Positions 17,457 to 25,991 of a DNA stretch of 52,173 bases are shown piece by piece. Both the position numbers and the translations under genes were made by a program. The stretch's first letter is position 1; each line of letters starts with the position of its first letter. The stretch is from an uncultured Myxococcales bacterium (GTDB taxonomy: Bacteria > Myxococcota_A > Polyangia > Polyangiales > Polyangiaceae): positions 1 through 52,173 of the forward strand of contig CALFNG010000528.1 in the NCBI GenBank assembly GCA_937902985.1. The letters run 5' to 3'. The notes below the pieces were generated by a model that was given only the letters and a program-made list of their open reading frames with translations, did not search any database and was not told the origin of the DNA.

Positions 17457-18764
17457 ATGGCGACCTCGGCCCCCACTGCCCCCACTGTGCCGCTAAGCGT
17501 AACCGCCCCATTGACCGCCCAGAACCCTGTCGCTGGGCCCGCATCGCTCGCGCCGCCCACGGGGGGCACGGCAGGGGCGGCCGATTCGGTCCGGCCCGCC
17601 GCGCCGTCGCGCAGGCGGTACGTGTTCATCGCGGCGGCGATCGTGCTCGCGGCGGCCGGTACGGCTTACTGGCTCCACTCGCGCCACTTCGAAGAGACCG
17701 ACGACGCCCAGATCGACGGCAGCATCAGCAGCGTCAGCGCCCGAATCAGCGGCACCGTCGTCGCCGTCCACGTGCTCGAGAACCAGCTCATCAAAGAGGG
17801 CGACGTCATCGCCGAGATCGACCCGACCGATCTGCAGATCGAGCTCGATGAGGCCAAGGCCCAGGTCGCCCAGGCTCAGGCCCAGCTCGACGCCGAAGAC
17901 CCGAACGTACCCATCACCATGGCGTCCAACGTGAGCGCCCTCGCCGGCGCCCAGTCCGACCTCGCGAGCGCCCAGGCGTCGCTGTCGGGAGCGAGGAAAG
18001 ACGTCGATCAGCTCACGGCGCAGATCGCGCAGGCCGAGGCCAACAACCGCCAGGCCCAGATCGAAAAGGGCCGCTCGGAGAAGCTCGTGGCGCAGGGCGC
18101 CGTTGCCCAGTCCGACTACGACTCGCACCTCAACGCCGCGGTCGCCTCGGCCGCGAACGTCGACGCGCTCCGCCAGTCGCTGGCCGCCGCCAAGGACCGG
18201 GTGGCCCAGCAGCAGGCGATGATCGGAGCGTTCTCGAGCAAGTTCACCGAGATCAAGTCGAACGCGCCCCGTCAGGTCGCGACCCGCCAGGCCTCGCTCG
18301 GCGTGCGGCAAGCCGCTCTCGAGGTCGCGCGCGCGCAAGAGGCCGCTGCCGAGAAGAACCTTTCCTACGGGAGAATCCTCGCACCGGTCACGGGCATCGT
18401 CGCCAAGAAGGCGGTCGCGATCGGCGACCACGTCAGCCCCGGCCAGCAGCTCGTCGCCATCACGCAGACGCAGGGGCTCTACGTCACCGCCAATTTCCGC
18501 GAGAACCAGCTCGAACGCATGAACCCGGGCCAGCCGGCGACGATGCATGTCGACGCGATCGGCGTCGATCTGAACGGCAGCGTCGAGAGCATCGGCGGCG
18601 CCACGGGCTCGCGCCTCAGCGTGCTCCCTCCCGAGAATGCGTCGGGCAACTACGTGAAGGTCGTGCAACGGATCCCGGTCCGCATCCACATCGACGACGG
18701 GCAGGCGAGCATCGACCGCCTTCGCATCGGGATGAGCGTCGAGCCGGAGGTCACGGTGCGATGA
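17457..18764 (+). CDS. HlyD/EmrA-family membrane fusion protein
   Basis: A 435-residue periplasmic adaptor of a drug-efflux system. After a Pro/Ala-rich cytoplasmic tail comes one membrane helix (about 54-74), then TDDAQIDGSISSVSARISGT (first lipoyl half), a long Ala/Gln-rich coiled-coil hairpin, the second lipoyl half (SYGRILAPVTGIVAKKA) and a beta-barrel domain (LYVTANFRENQLERMNPGQ). TDDAQIDG is the classic EmrA/HlyD_D23 pattern. GGAG lies 5 nt before the ATG. The stop overlaps the MFS transporter start (ATGA). No TolC-like gene is adjacent. Confidence 0.92.
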   Translation: MATSAPTAPTVPLSVTAPLTAQNPVAGPASLAPPTGGTAGAADSVRPAAPSRRRYVFIAAAIVLAAAGTAYWLHSRHFEETDDAQIDGSISSVSARISGTVVAVHVLENQLIKEGDVIAEIDPTDLQIELDEAKAQVAQAQAQLDAEDPNVPITMASNVSALAGAQSDLASAQASLSGARKDVDQLTAQIAQAEANNRQAQIEKGRSEKLVAQGAVAQSDYDSHLNAAVASAANVDALRQSLAAAKDRVAQQQAMIGAFSSKFTEIKSNAPRQVATRQASLGVRQAALEVARAQEAAAEKNLSYGRILAPVTGIVAKKAVAIGDHVSPGQQLVAITQTQGLYVTANFRENQLERMNPGQPATMHVDAIGVDLNGSVESIGGATGSRLSVLPPENASGNYVKVVQRIPVRIHIDDGQASIDRLRIGMSVEPEVTVR

Positions 18765-20395
18765 GTGAGCCAAGCTCGGGCGCCGCCGCGGCCCCCGGAG
18801 GAGGCGGCCAGGCCAACCCGGCCTATTTTGCCACCGGGTGGACCGGCGGGCGCAACCCGTGGAGCATCGCGCTGGTCGTCACGATGGCGACGTTCATGGA
18901 GGTGCTCGACACGAGCATCGCCAACGTCTCGCTGCCCCACATCGCCGGAAACCTGAGCGTCAGCCAGGACGAGAGCACGTGGGTGCTCACGAGCTACCTG
19001 GTCTCGAACGCCGTCATCCTGCCCATCAGCGGCTGGCTCTCCACGCGCATCGGGCGCAAGCGCTTCTACATGACGTGCGTCGCGCTCTTCACGATCTCGT
19101 CGTTCTTGTGCGGCATCGCGCCGTCGCTGGGCGCGCTCATCTTCTTTCGCATCCTGCAGGGCATCGGCGGCGGCGGCCTCGGCCCGAGCGAGCAGGCCAT
19201 CTTGGCCGACACGTTCCCCCCGGCCAAGCGCGGGATGGCGATGGCCGTCTATGGAATGGCCGTCGTTCTCGCGCCGGCGATCGGGCCGACGCTCGGCGGC
19301 TTCATCACCGATAACTTCTCCTGGCGGTGGGTCTTCTTCATCAACATCCCCGTGGGCGTGCTGTCGCTCTTCCTCACGAACCGCGTCGTCTCCGATCCGC
19401 CGCACCTCAAGTGGGCGAAGGAGCACGGCTCGCGCAGCGTCGACTGGTGGGGGCTCGGGCTCATCGCCACGGGCCTCGGTTGCCTCGAATACGTGCTTGA
19501 CAAGGGCCAGGAAGACGACTGGTTCCACTCGTCGGCGATCGTGGGCTTCTCGATCACCGCAGCGGTCTGCCTCACGTCGTTCGTGTTTTGGGAGCTGCAG
19601 CACGAGAACCCGATCGTCGACCTGAAGATGTTCAAGCGGCGGAGCTTCGCCGTGGCCAACGCGCTGATGCTCGTGCTCGGCGTGGCGCTCTTCGGGTCGA
19701 CCGTGCTCCTGCCGCAGTACCTGCAGGTCTTGATGGGCTACACGGCGCAGCAATCGGGGATGGCGCTCTCGCCGGGCGGGTTCGTGGTGATCCTGCTCTT
19801 GCCCTTCGTGGGCAAGATGGTCTCCAAGGTCGATACCCGCATCCTCATCGCGTTCGGCTTCTTCTGTCTGAGCTCGTCGATGTTCTACATGGCGAGCAAG
19901 ATCGACCTGCAGATGGACTTCGGCACCGCCGTCGAGCTCCGGGCCCTCCAGATGGGGGGCCTCGCGTTTCTCTTCGTGCCCATCCAGACCGTCTCGTATG
20001 GCGGCGTGCCCCCGCAGAAGTTCAACCAGGTGAGCGGGATCATGAACCTGTCTCGCAACATGGGCGGCGACATCGGCATCGCCTTCGTGACGACGCTGAT
20101 CACGCGGCGCTCGCAGGTCCATCAGGTTTACCTCTCCGCGCACACGACGCCGTACGACCCGGCCTACGTGTCGAAGGTCGAGGTGATGACCCGCGCGTTC
20201 GAGCGGGCGGGCGCCGCCTCCGTCGACGCGGCCAGGCAAGCCACAGCGGCGGTCTACCGGCAGCTCGTCGTCCAGGCCACGCAGCTCGCATACCTCGACG
20301 CCCTCCTCGCGCTCGGCGTCGCGACGGCGTTCATGGTGCCCCTCGTCTGGCTCGCGAGCCGGCCGGCGCCGCTAGGCGCGCCCGCGGGGCATTAG
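18761..20395 (+). CDS. DHA2-family (EmrB-type) MFS multidrug transporter
   Basis: A 544-residue, 14-helix proton-coupled exporter. Motif D1, EVLDTSIANVSLPHIAGNL, and motif A, GWLSTRIGRKRFYMT, are both present, with motif C (GIGGGGLGPSEQAI... VYGMAVVLAPAIGPTLGG) as expected for antiporters. It pairs with the preceding membrane fusion protein through a 4-bp overlap, forming an EmrAB-type efflux unit. The exported compound is unknown; the downstream PadR gene suggests inducible expression. Confidence 0.93.
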   Translation: MSEPSSGAAAAPGGGGQANPAYFATGWTGGRNPWSIALVVTMATFMEVLDTSIANVSLPHIAGNLSVSQDESTWVLTSYLVSNAVILPISGWLSTRIGRKRFYMTCVALFTISSFLCGIAPSLGALIFFRILQGIGGGGLGPSEQAILADTFPPAKRGMAMAVYGMAVVLAPAIGPTLGGFITDNFSWRWVFFINIPVGVLSLFLTNRVVSDPPHLKWAKEHGSRSVDWWGLGLIATGLGCLEYVLDKGQEDDWFHSSAIVGFSITAAVCLTSFVFWELQHENPIVDLKMFKRRSFAVANALMLVLGVALFGSTVLLPQYLQVLMGYTAQQSGMALSPGGFVVILLLPFVGKMVSKVDTRILIAFGFFCLSSSMFYMASKIDLQMDFGTAVELRALQMGGLAFLFVPIQTVSYGGVPPQKFNQVSGIMNLSRNMGGDIGIAFVTTLITRRSQVHQVYLSAHTTPYDPAYVSKVEVMTRAFERAGAASVDAARQATAAVYRQLVVQATQLAYLDALLALGVATAFMVPLVWLASRPAPLGAPAGH

Positions 20396-20540
20396 CCGCG
20401 CAGGCTCCCGCGCGGCGCTCACCTTGCGCGCCAGCTCGAGCGCGGGGAGGCCTCCAGCCGCGCGCTGACCGATGGCGCCTTTGCGGTTTTCCCCGGCGAG
20501 AGAGCCGGGTGTGAAGAAGCGTAAATTGGGGGCCTCGGCG

Positions 20541-20591
20541 TTGACACAGCTCTATCTAGAGCTATCTAAAGATATATCTAACGATACATCG
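20541..20591 (+). promoter_or_regulatory. padR promoter with overlapping repeat operator
   Basis: TTGACA at 20541-20546 and TATCTA at 20563-20568 are separated by 16 bp, a good sigma-70-type promoter in an AT-rich island. TATCTA recurs at 20553, 20563 and 20575; TATCT-AA-AGATA (20563-20574) and CGAT-AC-ATCG (20582-20591) are inverted repeats. Binding of PadR here for autoregulation is inference. Confidence 0.6.
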
Positions 20592-20602
20592 GAGGTGTCG
20601 CG

Positions 20603-21193
20603 ATGCACGGACCTTGGAACCATGGCTTCGGCGGGATGCACGGCCAAGGCAGATGGGCGCGCGGGCGCGGGCCCGGCGACCCCTGGTCAGACATGTGGAG
20701 CGAGTGGTGGCGCGGCCCGGTCCCTCGCGCGGAGCGGGGCACGGTGCGCTGGCTCGTTCTCGACGCCATCGCCGAGCAGCCGCGGCACGGCTACGAGATC
20801 ATCCAGTCGATCGGCGACAAGAGCGGCGGGGCTTACAAGCCGAGCCCCGGCGTCATTTACCCCACCTTGCAGATGCTCGAAGAGCTCGGTCACGCGCGAA
20901 CGATCCCGCGCGACGAGCGCAAGGTCTACGAGATCACCGACGACGGGCGACGCGAGCTCGCCGCCCACCAAGAAGAGCTGACCGAGTTCTACGAGGGGCA
21001 GACCGAGGGCGGCTGGGAGAACCACGCCGAAGAGTTCGTGCACGTCGCCAAGCGGGTCAAGCACGTCGCGCAGCTCTTCAAGCGGGCGATGCACCGCGGA
21101 GGCATCCGACCCACGACGATGCGCAAGGCGCGCAAGGTGCTCGACGAAGCGCTGCAGAAGCTCGAAGAGCTCCTCTCGCAGGAGGATCTGTGA
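20603..21193 (+). CDS. PadR-family transcriptional regulator
   Basis: A 196-residue regulator. A His/Gly/Trp-rich N-terminal tail (about 1-40) leads into the PadR winged helix: RWLVLDAIAEQPRHGYEII, then SPGVIYPTLQMLEELG, then KVYEITDDGRREL, and a C-terminal dimerisation helix pair (about 130-196). GGAGGTG sits 5 nt before the ATG. It lies 207 bp after the efflux transporter on the same strand, behind its own promoter. PadR proteins usually repress efflux or detoxification genes and respond to small molecules, so control of the adjacent EmrAB pair and itself is likely but inferred. It overlaps a downstream small gene by GTGA. Confidence 0.93.
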   Translation: MHGPWNHGFGGMHGQGRWARGRGPGDPWSDMWSEWWRGPVPRAERGTVRWLVLDAIAEQPRHGYEIIQSIGDKSGGAYKPSPGVIYPTLQMLEELGHARTIPRDERKVYEITDDGRRELAAHQEELTEFYEGQTEGGWENHAEEFVHVAKRVKHVAQLFKRAMHRGGIRPTTMRKARKVLDEALQKLEELLSQEDL

Positions 21194-21417
21194 GCGCAGC
21201 CCCGCTCGCGTACGGCGCGGAAGCTCAGCGCGCGCCGTGGTCGAAGAGCTGCGGCGCTTGCCGGCGCCGCTACGGCGCGACCGAGTGGGGCAGTTTGCCT
21301 GTCATCGCTTCGCTGCCGCACGCGAGCGTCCAGACGCACCTCAGCGTTCCCGCGGTGTGGACCGTCGAGCTCCGGCGGTGCGGCTGCGGAGCCGAGCTCG
21401 CGGCCCGCAGTCGCTGA
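21190..21417 (+). CDS. Small zinc-ribbon-like protein coupled to padR
   Basis: A 75-residue frame starting at a GTG that overlaps the padR stop (GTGA). It carries CGACRRRYGATEWGSLP and, after about 40 residues, VELRRCGCGAELA: two cysteine pairs (CxxC and CxC) in the layout of short zinc-ribbon proteins with a C-terminal RxCxCG motif. The Trp and Leu after the first pair also fit that pattern. No function is known. The coupling suggests coexpression with the regulator. Metal binding is inferred. Confidence 0.6.
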   Translation: MSAAPLAYGAEAQRAPWSKSCGACRRRYGATEWGSLPVIASLPHASVQTHLSVPAVWTVELRRCGCGAELAARSR

Positions 21418-21474
21418 CGGCGCGCGCGCGGACGGTCGCGCCTTCACCCGCGTGGTGGTATCAGCGGCAGCGAC

Positions 21475-22287
21475 TTGGCCGTGCTGTCTCCCTCTTCCTC
21501 TTCCCCGTACGCGTTCGATCCCATCGGCATCGTCCGATCGCCCTTCGGCGAGCGCGCCGATGCGCCGCGACAGGCCTCCGTCGCCCCCGATGCAACCGGG
21601 CGCATCGAGCTCTTTCCCGGCCGCGGCTTCGAAGACGCGCTCGACGGCCTCACGGCGTGGGAATACGCGTGGGTCATCTTCGTGTTCCACAAGAACGTCG
21701 AAGAGAGCCGCGGCTGGAAGCCCAAGGTGCTCCCGCCTCGAAGCGAGCAGAAGCGCGGGGTCTTCTCGACGCGATCTCCGCATCGCCCCAACCCCATCGG
21801 GCTGAGCGCCGTGCAGATCGAGCGGGTCGAAGGGCTCGTCGTTCACGTTCGGCGGCTCGACATCCTCGACGGCTCACCGGTGCTCGATATCAAGCCCTAC
21901 GTCGCCTACGCCGACGCGCTGCCCGACGCGCGGGCCGGGTGGCTCGAGACGCGCGACCCGATCGCCGCGTGGGACGTCGCGTACACGGAAGCCGCGCGTG
22001 AGGAGCTGGCGTGGCTCCGCGAGAACGGCGTCGAGCTGAAGGCGCCGATCGACGCCGCCCTCGCCCTCGGGCCGCAGCCTCACGCTTACCGTCGCATCCG
22101 CGTCGTCGGCACGGGAATGCAGCTTGCCCTCAAGGACTGGCGGGTCGACTTCGGCGTCGACGGTCGCCATATCGTGGTCACATCGGTGCGAACCGGCTAT
22201 CGACCCAACGAGCTCGCGACGCCGAGCACCCCCGAAGTCCATCGCGCCTTCACGGCCCGATTCCCTCGCGGGGCCGACGGCCCTTGA
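21475..22287 (+). CDS. trmO: tRNA (t6A37-N6)-methyltransferase TrmO
   Basis: A 270-residue protein of the TsaA/TrmO (YaeB) family, which N6-methylates t6A at position 37 of tRNA using SAM in a compact beta-barrel fold. Motifs seen: FDPIGIVRSPFGERADAPRQ at about 13-33, and GVFSTRSPHRPNPIGLSAVQ, the family signature. The C-terminal domain after about residue 160 is also present, giving a slightly longer protein than E. coli TrmO (235). The start could be the TTG at 21475 or the GTG at 21481; neither has a strong ribosome-binding site. Confidence 0.88.
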   Translation: MAVLSPSSSSPYAFDPIGIVRSPFGERADAPRQASVAPDATGRIELFPGRGFEDALDGLTAWEYAWVIFVFHKNVEESRGWKPKVLPPRSEQKRGVFSTRSPHRPNPIGLSAVQIERVEGLVVHVRRLDILDGSPVLDIKPYVAYADALPDARAGWLETRDPIAAWDVAYTEAAREELAWLRENGVELKAPIDAALALGPQPHAYRRIRVVGTGMQLALKDWRVDFGVDGRHIVVTSVRTGYRPNELATPSTPEVHRAFTARFPRGADGP

Positions 22288-22307
22288 TCCTCGACCGACG
22301 CCGAACG

Positions 22308-24650
22308 ATGAGCCGCCTCTTCTTAGCCGCTTGCACCGCGGCGTTTCTTTTCTTCGCCTGCTCCGGCTTGTTCGCGCGGAGTGCCCGCGCCGACACGCTC
22401 GAAGCGCCGGTCGGTGGAAAGCCCTTCGTCCTCGGCGGCGGGCGCGTCGCCTGCATGCCGGGCACAGGCGCGTGGCGGGTCGAGCCGAGCGGGCGCGCGC
22501 TTCGGCCACCCACGTCCGACACGGCGATTGGGGCGGTCGTCGAGCTCAAGGTGGCGGCGAACTTCGGCGAGTGCGCCAAGACGCCGACGATCGTCAGGCT
22601 CGTCGCGACGGCGCCGTGGCCCACGTTCGACGCCTCGTCGATCACCCTCGCGCTCGACGAGGGGCGGCTCGAGGCGAAGGGCCGCGGATTGCGCGGCGCG
22701 CTCGTCACGTGGCCGGTCGAGCCGAGCCGCGCGTCCGACACGTGCCGCGCGGTGAAGAACGACGGACCCGTCGAGACGTGCACCTGGGCCGTTCCCAAGA
22801 CGTCCTCGGCCGACCCGGCCACGAGCACGCTCCGCTGGCAGCCGGCGGGCTCGCAGATCGCGCCCGACGCCGTCTTCTACGACGCCGAAGGCCGCCTCGC
22901 CGTCCCCGAGATGTTCACGATCACGCCGGCCCGCGTCGAGGTCATCGACCTCTTGCCTTCGGACGCGTCCATCGACGTCTCGTCGGGCACCGGGCGCACG
23001 CCCCTCACCCACGAGGAGGCCGTCGTCGGGGTCGATTGCGCCAACGCGCGCTGCAGCCTCGACAGTGGAGAGCTGGTCATGCAAGCGCCGCCGGCCGCCG
23101 TGGTCTCCGTCGACGTGAAGTTTCGCCTCACCGCCCACGTGTTCTTCGTGCGAAAGAACCCGCCCGAGACGCAACCCGTCTTGCGCGTCTCGATCCTGCG
23201 CTGCCCCATGGGCATCGTCTCGGGCGCGGCCCTCCGCGGCGTCGACACGGCGCGCGTCGTCGTCCGCGTCGAGGGCGGGTGCATGAAAGACGTCACGTCG
23301 CTCCGGTTCTTCGTCGGCGGCCGTCAGGCCGAGGTGCTCCAGACCGAGACCGCGAAGGACGCAGCGTACGCCGTGGTGACGGTCGGATCGCTCGAAGCGT
23401 CGGCGATCTCGATCACCGCCGTACGGGGCGAAGGCGACAGCACCGTCGTCGCCGTGGCGCGCACCGAGACGCGCCCGGCCCCCATCGTCCGCACGGTGCT
23501 CCAGATCCCGGGCTACCCGCCGCTCGATTTCATCCCGAACAACCGACCCGCAGTCGTCAACGTCCCAACCGTGAGCGGCGCCGCGCTCACGCTCTTGCCG
23601 ATCGACGACGTGTACGCAGCGACGACCGGCGGCGGCCTCATGACGGCCCAGGGCGACATCAACGCGGTCGGGCTCGTCGCTCTCGTCTTCGGGTACCGGG
23701 TGCCCACGCTCCCCGCTCCGCTCGACCAGGTGAACCTCGGCGTCCTCGAAGACACGCTGCGCCGCCCGGTCAAGGAGGCCAACGTCCCTGCGCCGTTCGG
23801 CCTCTCGGCCTCCGCGATGCCCGACGCCGCCCTCGCCGAGGTCGTGTGCTCGGGAAGCGATAAAGCCGTGGAGCACGCCGTCCCGGGCGTCACGCTGCGC
23901 ATGTCCTTCCGCGATCGCGAGGGGTGCCGCGTCATCATCCACCGCGAACGCCTGTCTCCCGAATACGGGACGCAGAAGCTCACCGTGGAGATCCTCGTCA
24001 ACAAGCTCGACGGGACCTCCAGGCCCGACAGCCACGTCACCCAGACGCTGATCCTCACCGCCGGCCCCGAGCCGCGGATCGCGTGGGTCAAGGGGGTGGT
24101 CGATCCCTACGACCGGGTCATCATACGCCTCTCGCACGTGGCCGACGAAGCGCACTACCTCGGCGCCAATGACCTCATCAACGGCGCGCCCGCGGTGCAG
24201 TGGAACATCCTCTTCGGCACGGGGCACGTGCGCCTCTACGCGACGACCGCGATCCCCACGGGCCTCTATCGCTTCGGCAACTCCAGCGGCAGCGGCATCC
24301 TCTCGCTGAGCCTCGCGGTCATCTCGCGGCTCACGTGGCTCGACTCCGACGGGCACGAGGGCCTGCTCGGTCTCGAGGCGGGCATCATGGCGTTCGGCTT
24401 CACGAACTCGTCCGCGCAATCACTGACCGAGGTCGGCATCGTCGCGGGCGTGGGCCTGAGCATCCCGCTCGCAGGAGCGGGCTCCCCGACGCAGGCGTCA
24501 ATCAATCTCCACGCCTGGTTCGAGCAGCGAATCAGCGAACCCACGACCCCCGCCGCGACGGCCACGATGGTCAACCCCATCCCCGCCAGCGCCCGGGCGG
24601 TCATCATCGGCCCGAGCATCTCCTTCGGCAACGTCGGCACCACGTTCTAG
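22308..24650 (+). CDS. Large secreted protein of unknown function with C-terminal barrel-like region
   Basis: A 780-residue protein. The ATG at 22308 gives a signal peptide (MSRLFLAACTAAFLFFACSG...ARADT); the longer upstream frame overlaps trmO and is a shadow. The body is beta-rich, with paired cysteines (VDCANARCSLD; ILRCPMG and EGGC), suggesting disulfide-bonded Ig-like domains. The last 170 residues alternate hydrophobic and polar residues (HVRLYATTAIPTG, GILSLSLAVISRLTWLD, GLLGLEAGIMAFGF) and end SFGNVGTTF with a terminal Phe, which resembles an outer-membrane barrel. I do not recognise the family. It follows trmO by 20 nt on the same strand. Confidence 0.7.
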   Translation: MSRLFLAACTAAFLFFACSGLFARSARADTLEAPVGGKPFVLGGGRVACMPGTGAWRVEPSGRALRPPTSDTAIGAVVELKVAANFGECAKTPTIVRLVATAPWPTFDASSITLALDEGRLEAKGRGLRGALVTWPVEPSRASDTCRAVKNDGPVETCTWAVPKTSSADPATSTLRWQPAGSQIAPDAVFYDAEGRLAVPEMFTITPARVEVIDLLPSDASIDVSSGTGRTPLTHEEAVVGVDCANARCSLDSGELVMQAPPAAVVSVDVKFRLTAHVFFVRKNPPETQPVLRVSILRCPMGIVSGAALRGVDTARVVVRVEGGCMKDVTSLRFFVGGRQAEVLQTETAKDAAYAVVTVGSLEASAISITAVRGEGDSTVVAVARTETRPAPIVRTVLQIPGYPPLDFIPNNRPAVVNVPTVSGAALTLLPIDDVYAATTGGGLMTAQGDINAVGLVALVFGYRVPTLPAPLDQVNLGVLEDTLRRPVKEANVPAPFGLSASAMPDAALAEVVCSGSDKAVEHAVPGVTLRMSFRDREGCRVIIHRERLSPEYGTQKLTVEILVNKLDGTSRPDSHVTQTLILTAGPEPRIAWVKGVVDPYDRVIIRLSHVADEAHYLGANDLINGAPAVQWNILFGTGHVRLYATTAIPTGLYRFGNSSGSGILSLSLAVISRLTWLDSDGHEGLLGLEAGIMAFGFTNSSAQSLTEVGIVAGVGLSIPLAGAGSPTQASINLHAWFEQRISEPTTPAATATMVNPIPASARAVIIGPSISFGNVGTTF

Positions 24651-24678
24651 CGGTGTGCTCGCGGCGGGCGCTCGGTAC

Positions 24679-24727
24679 GAGAGAGAGAGATTGGCCGCGG
24701 AGGCGCAGAGGGCACAGAGCAGAGAAG
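24679..24727 (+). repeat. Dispersed repeat, copy A
   Basis: Begins GAGAGAGAGATTGGCCGC and continues with imperfect 9-bp units of the GCAGAGGGC type. It lies 28 bp after the stop of the large secreted protein. It forms an inverted pair with copy B in the 220-bp intergenic space between convergent genes. Confidence 0.85.
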
Positions 24728-24805
24728 TGGTTCGAGACGCTCTTTGGAGCGCGTCTTCTGACGCTGGCCCCCTCGCGCGCGAGTCGCTCGGTACCCACCC
24801 CTGTC

Positions 24806-24860
24806 AATGCTCTGCTCTCTCCGCGGCTCTGCGGCCAATCTCGCGCTCGGTCTTTCGAGC
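24806..24860 (-). repeat. Dispersed repeat, copy B (inverted)
   Basis: On the minus strand it reads GCGAGATTGGCCGCAGAG followed by decayed 9-bp units. It is the inverted partner of copy A and lies just past the stop of the FHA-GGDEF gene. The A-B pair could fold into a long hairpin between two convergent genes. Confidence 0.8.
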
Positions 24861-24870
24861 GCCGCAGCGC

Positions 24871-25812
24871 CTAGATCGAGACGCGGTTCTTGCCGGCTCT
24901 CTTGGCTCGGTACATGGCCTCGTCGGCGGCCTGGAAGAGGGCGCGGGCGTCGGGGGCGTCGCCCGGGATGGTGGCTACGCCGCAGCTCAGGCCTGGCCTC
25001 AGGCGGACGCCGCGGTGCTCGTAGGTGTGGGCGGCCACGGCGGCGCGGAGCTCTTCGGCGATGGCCACCGCGTCGGTCTTGAGGACCGCGGGGAAGGCGG
25101 CGGCGAACTCGTCGCCGCCGAAGCGCGTCGCGAACCCACGTGCGCCAATGACGCGATCCATGACCCGGCCCGTCTCGCCGATCGCGAACGCGCCCATCGC
25201 GTGGCCGTGCGTGTCGTTGATCGCCTTGACCCCGTCCATGTCCATCACGATGAGGCTCAGCGCGGGCACGGTCCCGGCCTGAACGGCGGCCACGCTCGAC
25301 TCGAGCTGCGCGTCGAAGCGACGGCGCACCCAGAGACCGCTGAGGTCGTCGGTCGAGAGGAGCCGCTCGATCTCCGCCGCCTGGGCGTCGCGGAGGGCGT
25401 CTTTCTGCATCTCGATGACGGTCTTGCCGATGAAGATCCGGTCGCCCGGCTTGAGAATGGCCCCGGCGCACGGCTCCCCGTTGAGGATCGTGCCGTTGGT
25501 GCTACCGAGATCGATGATCGCCCACTCGTCGCAGCCGCGGTCTTCGATACGCGCGTGCCGCCATGACACGTTGTCGTCGTGGAGCGGCAGCTCGCAGCTC
25601 GGATCGCGCCCCGTCTCGACCGACTGGCGCAGGACGACGCGCTTGCCGACGTCGGGCCCGAGGACGACCGCGAGCGAGGGCGCCACGGTCTTGCCAAGCT
25701 CGAGCTGAAGGGCCTCGCGCAGGCCGTCGCCTTCGCCCGAGAACGGCATCGTCTTCAGGCGCGCCCCCCGCCGCGCCCGTCCCCCGGTCTTGTGGCGCGG
25801 GTCATCGGCCAT
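24871..25812 (-). CDS. FHA-GGDEF diguanylate cyclase
   Basis: A 313-residue cytosolic protein. The FHA domain (about 50-135) has GRDPSCELPL, SWRHARI and DLGSTNGT, the phosphothreonine-binding loops. The C-terminal GGDEF domain (about 150-313) has DMDGVKAINDTHGH and an intact RFGGDEFAAAF active site, so c-di-GMP synthesis is expected. No RxxD inhibitory site is seen five residues before GGDEF. The FHA domain suggests control by a Ser/Thr kinase. It is divergent from recQ. A second start at 25749 (MPFSGEG) is possible. Confidence 0.92.
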   Translation of the reverse strand: MADDPRHKTGGRARRGARLKTMPFSGEGDGLREALQLELGKTVAPSLAVVLGPDVGKRVVLRQSVETGRDPSCELPLHDDNVSWRHARIEDRGCDEWAIIDLGSTNGTILNGEPCAGAILKPGDRIFIGKTVIEMQKDALRDAQAAEIERLLSTDDLSGLWVRRRFDAQLESSVAAVQAGTVPALSLIVMDMDGVKAINDTHGHAMGAFAIGETGRVMDRVIGARGFATRFGGDEFAAAFPAVLKTDAVAIAEELRAAVAAHTYEHRGVRLRPGLSCGVATIPGDAPDARALFQAADEAMYRAKRAGKNRVSI

Positions 25813-25884
25813 CGAAGACGAAAGCTACCACGGCCCTCGCCCGCCTCGAGTACGGCGCGCTCGAGAGACGGTCCGAGAGATCGG

Positions 25885-25908
25885 CAGACTGCCTAGCAGA
25901 CTGCCTAG
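25885..25908. repeat. Two tandem copies of the 12-bp unit CAGACTGCCTAG
   Basis: A perfect 12-bp duplication in the 179-bp space between the divergent GGDEF and recQ genes, followed by repeated GGCATCC-type segments (25917-25950). It could be a regulatory site; no function can be assigned. Confidence 0.8.
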
Positions 25909-25991
25909 TATCGGCTGGCATCCGCCTGGCATCCACGTAGCATCCGCTCTCGCGCGCCGTTCCCCCGCCGCTACGCTAGCGGCTTCTCGCC

